Shown: one piece after another, positions 54,590-64,000 of the stretch
How the letters are laid out: every line of letters begins with the position of its first letter
Position numbering within the stretch: the first letter of the stretch is position 1
From: Parelaphostrongylus tenuis
Lineage: Eukaryota > Nematoda > Chromadorea > Rhabditida > Metastrongylidae
DNA: 64,000 nucleotides
NCBI GenBank assembly: GCA_019055375.1
Contig: JAHQIW010003658.1
Location: 62,001 to 126,000 of the forward strand
Direction of reading: 5' to 3'
Program-made: the position numbers and the translations under genes
The notes under the pieces: model-generated
Told to the model about the DNA's origin: nothing
Databases searched by the model: none
What the model saw: only the letters and a program-made list of their open reading frames with translations

Positions 54590-55185
54590 GAAAGAGCGTA
54601 GTGGTTTGGTGGTGGCAATGTTACAAAGTCCCATCCACTTACTTTTTGTCCAGAAAGTGAAGAGGAGCGATCCTGTAGCTGGCAGCTTTAGCTTATTTTT
54701 GACCAGATTTTGGACGCGCCGCTCTCTGATCTCAAGCTTTCCGAACCACCTTTTGCTCATCAAATGCTCAGGACTTCGCTGAACGTGGCTCCGATCTTTT
54801 GAGTGTAGTCCGGAATAGGCGAGGTGGTTGGGCGACATTTTCGAGGATGATCCTCAATTCCTCCAGTCTCTTCAAAGCCTTTCATGTTCTGTAGACAATT
54901 CTTGGGATGAAACGAGTTATTTCGACAATATTGACAGCTTTCATCCTCTGCAACTTAACTCTGCAACTTAGCTGCAACTTAGCTACCCCGATACGTTCAT
55001 TTATACAACCTGACTTGGGCTGAAGTGAAAAAGGACGAATGAATAAAGCACATTCTCGACCAAATTGTCTAATGATTTCAATAAAATTGTTGGAATTAAT
55101 GGACAACAATGTATCAGCACTGAGATTAGCAAAATACAAATTTGACAGAACTTTTTTGCATCCTATATATACATTATATATATAA
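54590..55185 (-). pseudogene. Tc1-like transposase, 5' part only (T2, same family as T1)
   Basis: The minus strand begins near 55170 with a terminus like that of T1 (GGATGCAAAAAAGTTCTG). It continues through INERIGVAKLQ (compare KNERVVVAELH) and RLEELRIILENVAQPPRLF, and reaches LKLPATGSLLFTF near 54650, where it stops aligning. The catalytic half is missing. Confidence 0.6.
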
Positions 55186-55192
55186 CTCACGG

Positions 55193-55960
55193 GTCTCCTC
55201 TGATGGATTCCGGGGCACGGTCAGTGGCGAAGGCACGTGACGTGTCCCCAAGTGATGGATAGGGGATTAAAATGCGGACCAAGAACGACCGTGTGCATTT
55301 TAGAGATCAGGTGGATTTAGGAGATGAATCCCCTGCTTCTTTAGTGCCGATTTAACAAAACTCCATCTCTACGAGTCAAGTTGGCTAAACGCTTCCAATC
55401 AAGCGGCTGGGAAGTACATGTGAGACGGATAGAAGTCGCTTCTAACAAGTAAGCACCTCCTGTTGCTCCGCGAGACTGACTGACAAGAGTGAGTTCCCAA
55501 GTTTAAAGTCAAGTAAGCTATACAATGGGTATCAAAAAACGGTCAAAACAGCAACAAAATTAGCCCTCATTCCTCTGACTCTGAAATAGAACCCCTTGTG
55601 GTGGCGTTGAGTAGGACGAGTACGGAGAAGCCTTTTAGATCTCAGAGCCAACCTAGACCGCCAAAATCGGGAAAGATCTGTACCTACAACGCACGAACCC
55701 TTGCATACGAATCCGCTATAGAAGATCTATTGATGAAGAAAAAGTTTACGTAGAGGATACGGCGTCATTGGCCTGGCTGAGACGAGAAGACGCCATTTAT
55801 TTCACGCTGTTCATAACACCGGAGAAGAACTGTTTCTTCACATCAGCTCATCAATAATAGAAGAACAGTAGTTATTTGCACCGAGAAAGCATCAGTGTTG
55901 AACTTGAGGCAGAGGAGGATAAAACTTAAAAAATTAATTGCTAGAGCTATAGCAAAATAG
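55193..55960 (+). pseudogene. RTE-clade retrotransposon, 5' UTR and start of the AP-endonuclease domain
   Basis: The GC-richer leader (55195-55550, with GATGGATTCCGGGGCACGG) is followed by KSGKICTYNARTLAYESAIE then DLLMKKK. After a frameshift, residues fitting GVIGLAETRRRH (here RRHWPG-DEKTP) and TGEELF follow. TYNARTL and the GLAETR motif are hallmarks of the apurinic-endonuclease-like domain in this clade. The copy ends before the catalytic His region, so it is a 5' piece, unusual for RTE. Confidence 0.72.
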
Positions 55961-55964
55961 AGTA

Positions 55965-56775
55965 AAATATAACATGCTTGGCTTTAGAAGCACCCTGTGT
56001 TATGGGCCACATCCGAATTCATGCGCTGTAGGGGTAATGAGTGAGTCTAATTATCGACTTATTCAAAGGCCTATGATAGCACACCGATGCTTCAGATAGC
56101 GTTTTTATCTTACCGCACAACTTTGTTGCCAATATGACAATATAAAGAGAGCGATGCAAGGACTCATCAATTGCGGATTGCAAGCTAAAATTGGGAACAA
56201 TGTAACTGACTAATACACAATAGACTAAGTAACCCAAAAAACAGAGAGTTGATGTTATAAAACAAGCGTTTTAGCAGCAGCTTGACAATGAAAGTACGAG
56301 TTGTTTGGCTAAGATTTTGCACTCATATTTAGCGAACATCAACGATTGGACTATGGAGTACAAAACAATCACGATTTAGTAATCATTCAGACACTTAATA
56401 AGCATTCACGGTGCTCACATTAGTCATGTAGTCATCCATTTTGATTGCTTTCATTCGCATGGTGGGCTTCTATGGACTTAGTTTTCGTTCTGGTTGTACG
56501 CTGTCCACTTTTTTTTTACTTTGTGAAATCGTTCATTGCCAAGAAATTTAAAAGAAACCTTCAACCTACACCTTTATCCTTCTGGTCCCTAGAAACTTTG
56601 CCATTTTTGTAGAACGACAATAGACTGCCTAGGTGATTGTGACTCTAACGTTTGCTTATTGCATTACTATTAACAGTAGGTGCACAATCTTTGTAACACC
56701 ATGGTACGACAGGAAGTACAATCAAGAAACTATCAGATGACTGTATTTGATGAGATGTTTGAAAATTGCACACGA
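55965..56775. other. Unassigned sequence
   Basis: Nothing recognised. Confidence 0.35.
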
Positions 56776-56779
56776 TTTT

Positions 56780-57060
56780 TATTGCTCATCTTGGCTGAAA
56801 ACTACTGAAAATACTTTTATCCAATAGTACCATCTGATTGCTGGCATCGAGATCTATCTAAAAATACTCTCATCTTGGCTGAAACTACTAAAAATACTCT
56901 CATCTTGGCTGTTAAAGCGCACAGAGAATTCATGTTAAATGTAATCACTGCTGATATGCTTTATTATAGTATAGCACAAGATGAGAGTATTTTTAGTAGT
57001 TTCAGTCAAGATGAGAGTATTTTTAGATAGATCTCGATGCCAGGAATCAGATTTTAGAAC
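56780..57060. repeat. Foldback element with internal tandem duplication
   Basis: Arm 56833-56910 and arm 56977-57052 are near-perfect inverse copies. Each holds two tandem units of CTCATCTTGGCTGAAACTAC plus TAAAAATA. A third, diverged unit lies at 56784-56815. The spacer is about 66 bp. No ORF; it lies about 200 bp before receptor exon 1 of gene D. Confidence 0.8.
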
Positions 57061-57251
57061 AGTGATGGTTTCAAACAAAGAAAGACTGGTAACAGAGCGG
57101 TGGCATAGCTTATGTAGTAGTAACACGCGCTACGGTGTGAATAAATCGTGCGTTCAACTTCAACGTGGTGCCAAATTTTGTGCATGCCACTCAGTACTCT
57201 TATATGGATGTTTCTAACTTCCAGAATTGCTGATAAAAAGGCTGAGATGTA

Positions 57252-57362
57252 ATGGATGTTGAGGCGACCCCTGCAATTCGTGTGATTTGTGCTCTTTTCG
57301 TTCTCTTCCCAACGATTTGTGGCATTATTTTCCAATTCGTCATCACTGCTGCGCTCTTGCAG
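57252..57362 (+). CDS. Srx-like 7TM chemoreceptor, gene D, exon 1 (start and TM1)
   Basis: A 37-codon exon begins MDVEATPAIRVICALFVLF and ends ITAALLQ before donor CAG|GTAAAC. It is identical in length and start context to gene B exon 1, with about two thirds identical residues, mostly conservative changes in TM1. No disabling change. Confidence 0.66.
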
Positions 57363-57364
57363 GT

Positions 57365-57585
57365 AAACATATCTTCTTATTGAATTTGTATAAAGAAATG
57401 AATAGGGTACGAAGACTATGATGTTAGAAATTTGGTGGTAATATCAACCACTCATGCAATATCGTCAGAAGTTAGTTTTGCCACCTTATCAATTTTACAT
57501 TTTTGAGTTCCGGTAAATTTTTGGAGCCTATTCATGAAAGCAGATTTTATTGTTAAATTCTATTTTTCATTTCTTTTATCCGTCA
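57365..57585. other. Probable intron 1 of gene D
   Basis: AT-rich; nothing else recognised. Confidence 0.35.
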
Positions 57586-57589
57586 TCGC

Positions 57590-57825
57590 AGTATCTTTCC
57601 CCACTGTGCGGGCCTCGGTACTTCCAGCATTTAATTCGTTTTTCGGCTTCTTCTTGGACTACGTAGAATAGTGGTTGAGTGAGTCTCTTTGCAATCTCGG
57701 GGATTGCCTTGCTGTGGTGTTTGATAGGACGTTTTTGTTTAGTGTCGGAAAGAGTTGGGGGATAGAGCTCGGCTTCACGCGCGCCGTGACGTGCATCACA
57801 GTCACTCGGCCAGGGCGTCCCATTG
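57590..57825 (-). repeat. SINE family S1, in intron 1 of gene D
   Basis: Plus-strand order: GGTACTTCCAGCATTTAATT (tail), AGTGGTTGAGTGAGTCTC, TTGCAATCTCGGGGATTGCC, AGTGTCGGAAAGAGTTGGGG, CACAGTCACTCGGCCAGGGC (box A inverted). All main blocks are kept. Confidence 0.62.
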
Positions 57826-57829
57826 AATA

Positions 57830-59105
57830 AAGAAAATCGAAAATATTAAGTGCCGACGATGATAGTTATTGCAGAGCAGCACTCTCCACTTTAGCGCCAG
57901 GCTTTTATAGCCTGCTGCATTGTCAATATTGGAATATCATTTAATAGAGGGGCCTATAAGATTTACTGTTGATTGATTTTTCATTCTCAGTAAATCTTTA
58001 TTGGTATGGAGGCGAATACTTCCAATGCTTTCTTTCAGGCGGACGAATAGTTGAAAAGAAGAGATTTGTTGAACAACCGCGAATACCTGTGGTTTCGCCT
58101 TCTTTAGATCCTATCAAGATCAAGATGACATGCAGTTTTTTCAAAGAAATTCTTCCATAATCTTGGCATAAGAAAGATCATCATACCCAAAATCCTTTGG
58201 AAAATGGCCTTTTCTGAACGAGTTGTTTTCCCTCCATAATTTCTCAATGACGGCAACCATGCTCACAGAGTTCACATTTGCGAGTAATGTTCTTTTTCCA
58301 AGAAACAAACAAATTGGTTTGTGGTAGAACGGTTAATCAACATCACAAGACACTTTTTTCCACATTCATTCTCAAAATTTTGAATCTCGTCTAAAATGAT
58401 AGGCGTTGAGCGAAGTGGTGGCTTAGATTTCTGTAGAATAATATTGAGCCCTGCACGAAATTTGCTTTGTTACACCGCCGACTACTACACAAGGCCAATG
58501 AAGAATTTTGTTCCACTTTTATTCCTACGTCTAAAAAACCTTTACCTCGCCCGGATAATCTAGTTTCATCAATTAATTTCTCGCGTGCTATATTGAATGC
58601 CTCTAAACCATATCAAAACATATGCACTCACCGTCTATAGGGGAGGAGCAAATCGAGCAAGTGCTCAGTGATTGTTCAATCACTGCTACCAACTTATTAA
58701 TGCCGACGCTCTATATGCATTACTTTAACAGGGCTGAATTCGTTAAAAATTAACGACAGGTTTGCAAAACCTTTTTTTCAGATACCGTTTGTCAGTGCAG
58801 TATCCGCTCTGATACTGCAGCAGGGTACTGTTTAACAGTATGTCAAATATTGTTCGGAAAACCTTTTGGCGCTCAAAAAAAACTTAACGCATCTACAATT
58901 CTGATTTTAGTAAAAGATCGGTTCTGAGAAATGCTCTGAGGACAGTAGACTCGCATCTATTCGCTTCTAAAGAAGTGCTGCCTCAGGGTTTATTTGTGAA
59001 TAACCAAAAGCACATTCTTATACGCTGATAAATCTTTGAAATAAAAACAGAGTTTTAAAGCAAATTAATCTACACTTATCAGTGATACTATTCAAATTCT
59101 CAGCA
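57830..59105. other. Probable intron 1 of gene D, remainder
   Basis: No exon or known repeat recognised. It ends with an acceptor (CTCAGCATTGCAG). Confidence 0.35.
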
Positions 59106-59111
59106 TTGCAG

Positions 59112-59234
59112 GGATGGAAGGATTTTCGCAGCAGAAGCTTCTACCTGATAATAATACAAATCATTGGGTGCAGCATTTATTTGCTGTTCATCTACCTGTA
59201 CATCGTCTTTCCAATTACTCTCACTGGAGTACAG
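59112..59234 (+). CDS. Srx-like 7TM chemoreceptor, gene D, exon 2 (loop 1 and TM2)
   Basis: The 41-codon open exon reads GWKDFRSRSFYLIIIQIIGC, then SIYLLFIYLYIVFPITLTGV and Q. It matches gene B exon 2 in length and phase. By alignment the exon ends at CAG|GCAGGT, again a GC donor where gene B has CAG|GTATTT. Later exons of gene D are not seen before the window ends, but the equivalent of TM5 could lie beyond 64000. Confidence 0.66.
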
Positions 59235-59239
59235 GCAGG

Positions 59240-61165
59240 TTCCAAATATTTTCAGTCTACGCTGTTCACCAAAAGGACCACCAGTATTAAGTCCACTTTT
59301 CATAAAACGTTACTCTTTGAAGATAAGGAAGTTATTCTAAACGTCACACTGAAAAACATACTTATATGCTTTAGGTACCAGTTACTAATCGGTTTTCACT
59401 TGAATTTTGCTCATCCTTCCATCTTTTGCCCATTTTATAGCAAAAGCGCATAAGGCCAAGGGCGTTAAAAGCACAGATTAAACTAGGCAGCAAACCATTA
59501 AGATTTCCGCTATCATTAGAGACGAAAAATGAGTTTTAGTGCACAGCAACATTAACGACTGCCATTGATTCGCGACCGCTACAGTTGAGGAGTGGTATGC
59601 TCTCCGATTGTGTCAAATGAGCACGATAAAATGTGATGAGAAATGCGTACACGATGACAATCTAATTTTTCATAGCGAAAAAACTGGTGTGCTTAGAATT
59701 AAAAGTATGTATACGATATAAAAAAGTGTCCGGTGAAGTTGAAAAAACGCACTTTGAAAAAAATAACAAATTATTTTTTAAATCTTCTTACGAAACGTAG
59801 TGTTCAGGTCCTCTGAAAAAGCGACCATAGTATTGAAATCAACATTTCCTAAGCTATCGAACTTCATTAAAACATATATTAGAAAAGAAACAACTGTGAT
59901 CGTTGAAATTATGTCACTCTCCGCATCGACGTGGTTTTTTTTTTTTTGTTAAAACTTAGGAGGTTTTTCAACATATGGACGTTCTTTATACTGAAAAACT
60001 GACACTCTTATGTGGAAATGAACATTTAATGATGATAATATCTTCCCAGCTCATCATAAAATTTCCATATTTTCATTGAAGCATAAGGAAATACGAAATT
60101 CGCGCCGCGCGAGGGAAGCGACTTGGGAAACGGTAGCACATGCGTATGCTACACGGTATTGAAGGGGCTAATGAAAATGAAGCCGCACGTTTTGAATGGC
60201 AAGACTTACGTTATTCAGCTCCCAATCTTAATATTTAAGCCCTTACAGTCGTTACACAAATGAACAGTTGGAGACCAACAAGCGGCTTGCTAAAATTGAC
60301 GCCGAATTCTACATGGGTCGTCAGGTCTTGGAAAATAGGGCATGTGTACTTTTTATTGGCCCCACTCTTTAGCCTACACCCACTTTTCTCAGGCAGTAGT
60401 CCGCCGCAGAAAACAAAGCAATTTAGCACTTTGTACTGATGCCTTTTGATAGCAATACCTTCATGAAATCTGTACCACACAAGCTACGGATTAGCTACAA
60501 AAAAAAACGATGAAAACGTTGAGAGTGGTGAGACGACTTAAAAAGACCACTAAACAAAAATCTGCATACGTAGTCGTAGAAAGGTTGGAGTGATGAGGGT
60601 AGGACAAAGTTAAGTCGGACTTTTCAATTTTTTTTAGTAAAGGGACGCTTAACAAAAATTGTGAACTTTACATCTTTTTGCTAATGATTAGACATAAGCA
60701 TTGCCGCGCATTTACACGTGCTCGTTTTCATTTATAATCAGGAGACATGGTTTTATAACCATACAGTGAAGTAATAGACTGACTAATGTAAAACCACTCT
60801 ATTTACGTGTAACGGTGCTATACTGTGGTATTCAATATATTAACATGGTTTTTTTTCCTCCAATTGAGATCTCGATACGTTCATGCCAAAGGTAATGATT
60901 GCTGGCGAAGTGCGCCTGTCTAGAATTTTCATCTGCCTGGAGTGCTGTGGAGATAGGCGTGTGCTGGTGAAGTTGTGATCACATTGAATATGTTGCAAAT
61001 CAGCTTATCAACGTTGTTGCTAACTTTAAAAGAGGAGATCCATGCTCTACGAATATCCTTGCAAACGGCTCCACATAACGTCGGCAGAGCTAGCCCGTGC
61101 ATGTTAACCTTATACATCAATATGAGTGAACTAGTAAAATTTCATGAAGGCAATCTCATCTCCCC
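59240..61165. other. Probable intron of gene D / unassigned
   Basis: Just after exon 2 the sequence still resembles the gene B intron (TTCACCAAAAGG against TTTACGAAAGAAAG). A T-run lies at about 59936-59949. Frames at 60235-60480 (-) and 60929-61190 have no signature. Confidence 0.3.
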
Positions 61166-61171
61166 AGACAA

Positions 61172-62074
61172 GTCTGAAACATATTGGTAAACAACGGATT
61201 GATAGATGACTAGCTGTGTGGATAGATGCTTCTGACAATAATGAGCAAAGGACAACGACGACATTGAATTTGAAAAGCTCAGCTTATGCAAATAAAGAAA
61301 CTTTACTTTATTTCGTACTCTCGTCATCACAAATTTTTCAACGTGTGCGTCTCAACACATCTTGCATCAGACTCGTTCTCCAACATAGATTCTCTCTCTG
61401 GCCTTCGAATTCGTGCTACTTGGTCTGCTATTTGAAGATTGCATCCTTTTATAAATGTTGTAAAATGCTGAACGAAACGGTTTTCCTTGCAATATTGGAC
61501 GTTGTACGAGGCGTTTTTGACTAACTGCAAGAGAGCACTGGAAGAGGAGATCAAACAGCCATGCTTAACGTCATGCTTTCATCACTCATCACCAGCATTC
61601 GCTGCCCCTTGCCCGACTAATTTCACTCCATTTTACTTGCACGCATACATATCTGATGCTAACGCACAGAAGGCTCTCAGGAAAGTGCGTTATTTGGCTA
61701 TTTATGATAGCAGTAGATTATTAAAAGAGTTCTCTTCTAATGCTCAAGAATGATTGTTACATACCTATTTTGTGCGAATCTGAGCCTATTAGAAAGCATC
61801 TTTTCTTGCGTATCGAACGACATATCCTTTTTTTACAAAGCCTTCAGGATGGAACTGTTCAAGTAAAAAATTCATCTGCGTGAAAGGAAACTACTTGCTA
61901 TCCACTTCTTTCCTGATTGAGCTTAAATGGTGTAAAAATAAACCTTTACAATGCATTCCAAAAATACGATAGAACCTTTTCTACAACCTATCAACTCAGA
62001 ACTCATAAGAGCCGGTCTAATGCTCAAACGATTTGTGCCAGTTCAATGGTTGCTCCAGGTAAGAAATTCTTCAG
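61172..62074. repeat. Left arm of a 0.9-kb inverted duplication
   Basis: It matches 63041-63941 in reverse along its whole length. Landmarks at the outer end are CTGAAACATA and ACGGATTGATAGATGACTAG; at the inner end GTTCAATGGTTGCTCCAGGT and AAGAAATTCTTCAG. In the 270 coding bases the arms differ at six positions (about 97.8% identity there), so the duplication is fairly recent. Confidence 0.9.
61327..61823 (-). CDS. Small two-exon gene, left copy (89 residues, hydrophilic; function unknown)
   Basis: Exon 1 is 61823-61765 (ATG, 19 codons plus 2 nt) with donor AG|GTATGTAA. Exon 2 is 61537-61327 after acceptor CTCTTCCAG. The junction is phase 2 and gives FAQN-S-ALLQLVKN. The stop is followed within 15 nt by AATAAA (61312-61307). 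The product is polar and predicted helical, with no signal peptide or membrane segment. It differs from the right copy at residues 32 (N), 38 (E), 48 (F), 66 (P) and 86 (L). The Pro at 66 falls in the likely helix. The spacing of Q-x-x-M-L, F-x-x-H and R-I-R-x-L vaguely recalls KxDL/BORC-type small helical proteins; this is only an inference. Confidence 0.55.
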
Positions 62075-63040
62075 ACGTTTTTCTATTTCGAATTCTAGTT
62101 AAATGATTCGCCCATATGGACATGTGGAAAGGCACTGCTTTATCTACGATTGTTTTCTTACCAATTACGCTTTGTTCATTGATCATTATAGGATAAGTGA
62201 CAATGAGAATTGATGAAACTTGAGATTTGAGTCATATACTGCTTTGTTTCGATATTATGATCACACTTGCTTAGAGGAGTGCCGTAACGATGGCTACTTC
62301 TTCATCGCCACAAGTTTCTATGGGGAACATTTGTTCTCCATGTTTAGAAATGTCTATGAAACTTACATATGTCCTTTTTCATGACTCTGTGTCGACAGTT
62401 TCGATGATATCACGAATAGTCGCATCAAATTTCTTCATAAGACTCTCAGAGGAAAAATTCATTCACGTATTATTGCTTAAATATTATTTGGTGATATTAC
62501 CCAGTTGAAAAATGCGCAAGATGACCCATTATCATCCTGAACTCAACAATCGGTACTAGATGTTGGTTTCTATACTTCTGTCATCCACATTTTCGGAAAA
62601 AGCCGTCTTAAACGGTATGAATCAATATGTGGCCTGAACTTTCTGATATGATTGCTTAAGAAAACGAGAGTTTGAAAGTTTTCGGTGGATCGCTGTGATA
62701 ACGGCTGAGTTAAAAACATTAGCATAGGTGCACAGTGGCAACTATTCACCCTCCTATGCCACAGTTTTCATATGCTTGCACATGAATGAGATGATTTTAG
62801 ATGAATCCAAGTAATTCATATTCGACCCCTAAGGGACGGCTATAGGCGATTTTTGTTGTTCGATTAGGTTCTTTTCTCCATTCTGCAAAAGTTTTGGGGT
62901 TTTATAGGGTTTTGAAAAAACAAGATTTTATTTACTTGCTCATATGCTCTTGACTTAGATGTGTGCGCATGGTATAGAGAAAACGCTGGTCTACCTATCA
63001 ATCATACTGAATTTGGCAGCTAAATATACTAGAATAAAAT
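62075..63040. other. Spacer of the inverted duplication
   Basis: Single-copy in this window. On the minus strand at 62465-62283 two short coding-like pieces occur (MNFSSESLMKKFDATIRDII, then FIDISKHGEQMF) separated by a stop. They may be an eroded exon. Nothing else recognised. Confidence 0.3.
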
Positions 63041-63292
63041 ACTGAAGAATTTCTTACTTGGAGTAACCATTGAACTGGCACGAATCGTTTGAGCATTAGA
63101 CCGGCTCTTATGAGTTCTGAATTGATAGGTTGTAGAAAAGGTTCTATCGTATTTTTGGAATGCATTGTAAAGGTTTATTTTTACACCATTTAAGCTCAAT
63201 CAGGAAAGATGTTGATACCAAGTAGCTTCCTTTCACGCAGATGAATTTTTTACTTGAACAGTTCCATCCTGAAGGCTTTGTAAAAAAAGGAT

Positions 63293-63789
63293 ATGTCGTT
63301 CGATACGCAAGAAAAGATGCTTTCTAATAGGCTCAGATTCGCACAAAATAGGTATGTAAAAATCATTCTTGAGCAATAGAAGAGAACTCTTTTAATAATC
63401 TACTGCTATCATAAATAGCCAAATAACACACTTTCCTGAGAGCCTTCTGTGCGTTAGCATCAGATATGTATGCGTGCAAGTAAAATGGAGTGAAATGAGT
63501 CGGGCAAGGGGCAGCGAATGCTGGAGATGAGTGATGAAAGCATGACGTCAAGCATGGCTGTTTGATCTCCTCTTCCAGTGCTCTCTTGCAGTTAGTCAAA
63601 AACGCCTCGTACGACGTCCAATATTGCAAGAAAAACCGTTTCGTTCAGCATTTTACAACACTTATAAAAGGATGCAATCTTCAAATAGCAGACCAAGTAG
63701 CACGAATTCGAAGGCTTGAGAGAGAATCTATGTTGGAGAACGAGTCTGATGCAAGATGTGTTGAGACGCACACGGTGAAAAATTTGTGA
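63293..63789 (+). CDS. Small two-exon gene, right copy (89 residues, hydrophilic; function unknown)
   Basis: Exon 1 is 63293-63351 (MSFDTQEKMLSNRLRFAQN plus 2 nt), donor AG|GTATGTAA. The intron is 227 nt. Exon 2 is 63579-63789 after TCTTCCAG, in phase, continuing SALLQLVKNASYDVQYCKKN and ending ETHTVKNL. AATAAA lies 15 nt after the stop. An acceptor-like TTTCACGCAG at 63240, 52 nt before the ATG, could receive a spliced leader, as is usual in nematodes. I chose this ATG because it is the only one giving an open, in-phase join. The protein has five Lys/Arg-rich turns and a C-terminal acidic patch (ESMLENESD). It is unrecognised; a distant KxDL-like helical protein is one possibility. Confidence 0.6.
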
Positions 63790-63803
63790 TGACGAGAGTA
63801 CGA

Positions 63804-63809
63804 AATAAA
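63804..63809 (+). terminator. Polyadenylation signal AATAAA of the right-copy small gene
   Basis: AATAAA lies 15 nt after the TGA stop, a normal distance for a compact nematode 3' UTR. The mirrored signal is at 61307-61312 in the left copy. Confidence 0.5.
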
Positions 63810-63941
63810 GTAAAGTTTCTTTCTTTGCATAAGCTGAGCTTTTCAAATTCAATGTCGTCGTTATCCTTTGCTCATTATTGTCAGAAGCATCTATCCACAC
63901 AGCTAGTCATCTATCAATCCGTGGTTTCAGTATGTTTCAGG

Positions 63942-64000
63942 ATTTTTCCTGGCTTTCTGCAAGACTCAAGAGTCGCTTTTGCAAATAAAAATTGGAATCA
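63942..64000. other. Unassigned window end
   Basis: Nothing recognised. Confidence 0.3.

Larger units (their letters stand above)
63041..63941. repeat. Right arm of a 0.9-kb inverted duplication
   Basis: Inverse copy of 61172-62074. Outside the arms the flanks do not match, so the boundaries are sharp to within a few tens of bases. Confidence 0.9.

Noticed and set aside
61216..61524. 102-codon plus-strand frame (and its mirror at 63592-63900)
   Set aside because: Antisense to exon 2 of the small gene, which has splice sites, start, stop and polyadenylation signal on the other strand.
63363..63629. 88-codon minus frame and its mirror at 61487-61753
   Set aside because: Covers mostly the intron of the small gene on the opposite strand; no family signature.
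1..64000. CRISPR arrays, bacterial operons, rRNA or spliced-leader RNA genes
   Set aside because: None seen: no regular direct-repeat arrays, and no 5S, 18S, 28S or SL-type conserved segments recognised on either strand.

Overview
The window looks like a gene-poor, repeat-rich stretch of nematode nuclear genome, most likely a strongylid/hookworm-type worm. The evidence is nematode-type Srx-like seven-transmembrane chemoreceptor exons, short T-rich acceptors ending in TTTCAG, RTE-clade retrotransposon proteins of the kind abundant in hookworms, and several mariner subfamilies, one resembling the hookworm 'bandit' type. There are no rRNA genes, no CRISPR and no bacterial operon structure. Most open frames are short and are shadows or chance frames. 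No species was assigned by any search.

The host genes I can support are few. (1) All on the + strand are exons of Srx-like receptors: the 3' part of gene A (553-684, 6321-6587), a spread-out candidate gene B (19739-31169, exons for TM1, TM2, possibly TM4, TM5 and TM6-7, with a decayed RTE, a mariner and a Tc1-like element in its introns), two broken copies of the last exon (37541-37799, 42285-42431), and the 5' part of gene D (57252-57362, 59112-59234). Exons 1 and 2 have identical lengths (111 and 123 nt) in B and D, and phase 0 holds at the junctions that could be checked. (2) Near the right end, an inverted duplication (arms about 61172-62074 and 63041-63941, about 0.9 kb each) carries two copies of a two-exon gene encoding an 89-residue hydrophilic protein. 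Both copies are open, with matching splice sites and an AATAAA signal.

The rest is mostly mobile DNA of several ages. RTE non-LTR pieces lie at 4033-4425, 12730-13535, 22010-23215, 35821-37134, 39815-40990, 46290-47990 and 55193-55960; the copy at 39815-40990 keeps a 342-codon open frame. A Penelope-like element (reverse transcriptase plus GIY-YIG nuclease, one in-frame TGA) lies at 34585-35810, with a hammerhead-ribozyme-like core just downstream. Further hammerhead-like cores lie near 3420, 41849, 52120, 52233 and 53851. Mariner pieces lie at 7555-8700, 12030-12365, 25030-25765, 31895-32330, 37985-38420, 44360-44680 and 51000-51760, and Tc1-like pieces at 28430-29530 and 54590-55185.

Small repeats include a tRNA-Ser/Leu-derived SINE family (seven copies), a second tRNA-derived SINE, two foldback families built around tRNA-like segments, a separate foldback at 56833, an unclassified degenerate interspersed family, a decayed minisatellite at 49380-49780 and two TA-rich microsatellites. 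About half the window is AT-rich sequence in which I recognise nothing; those stretches are listed.
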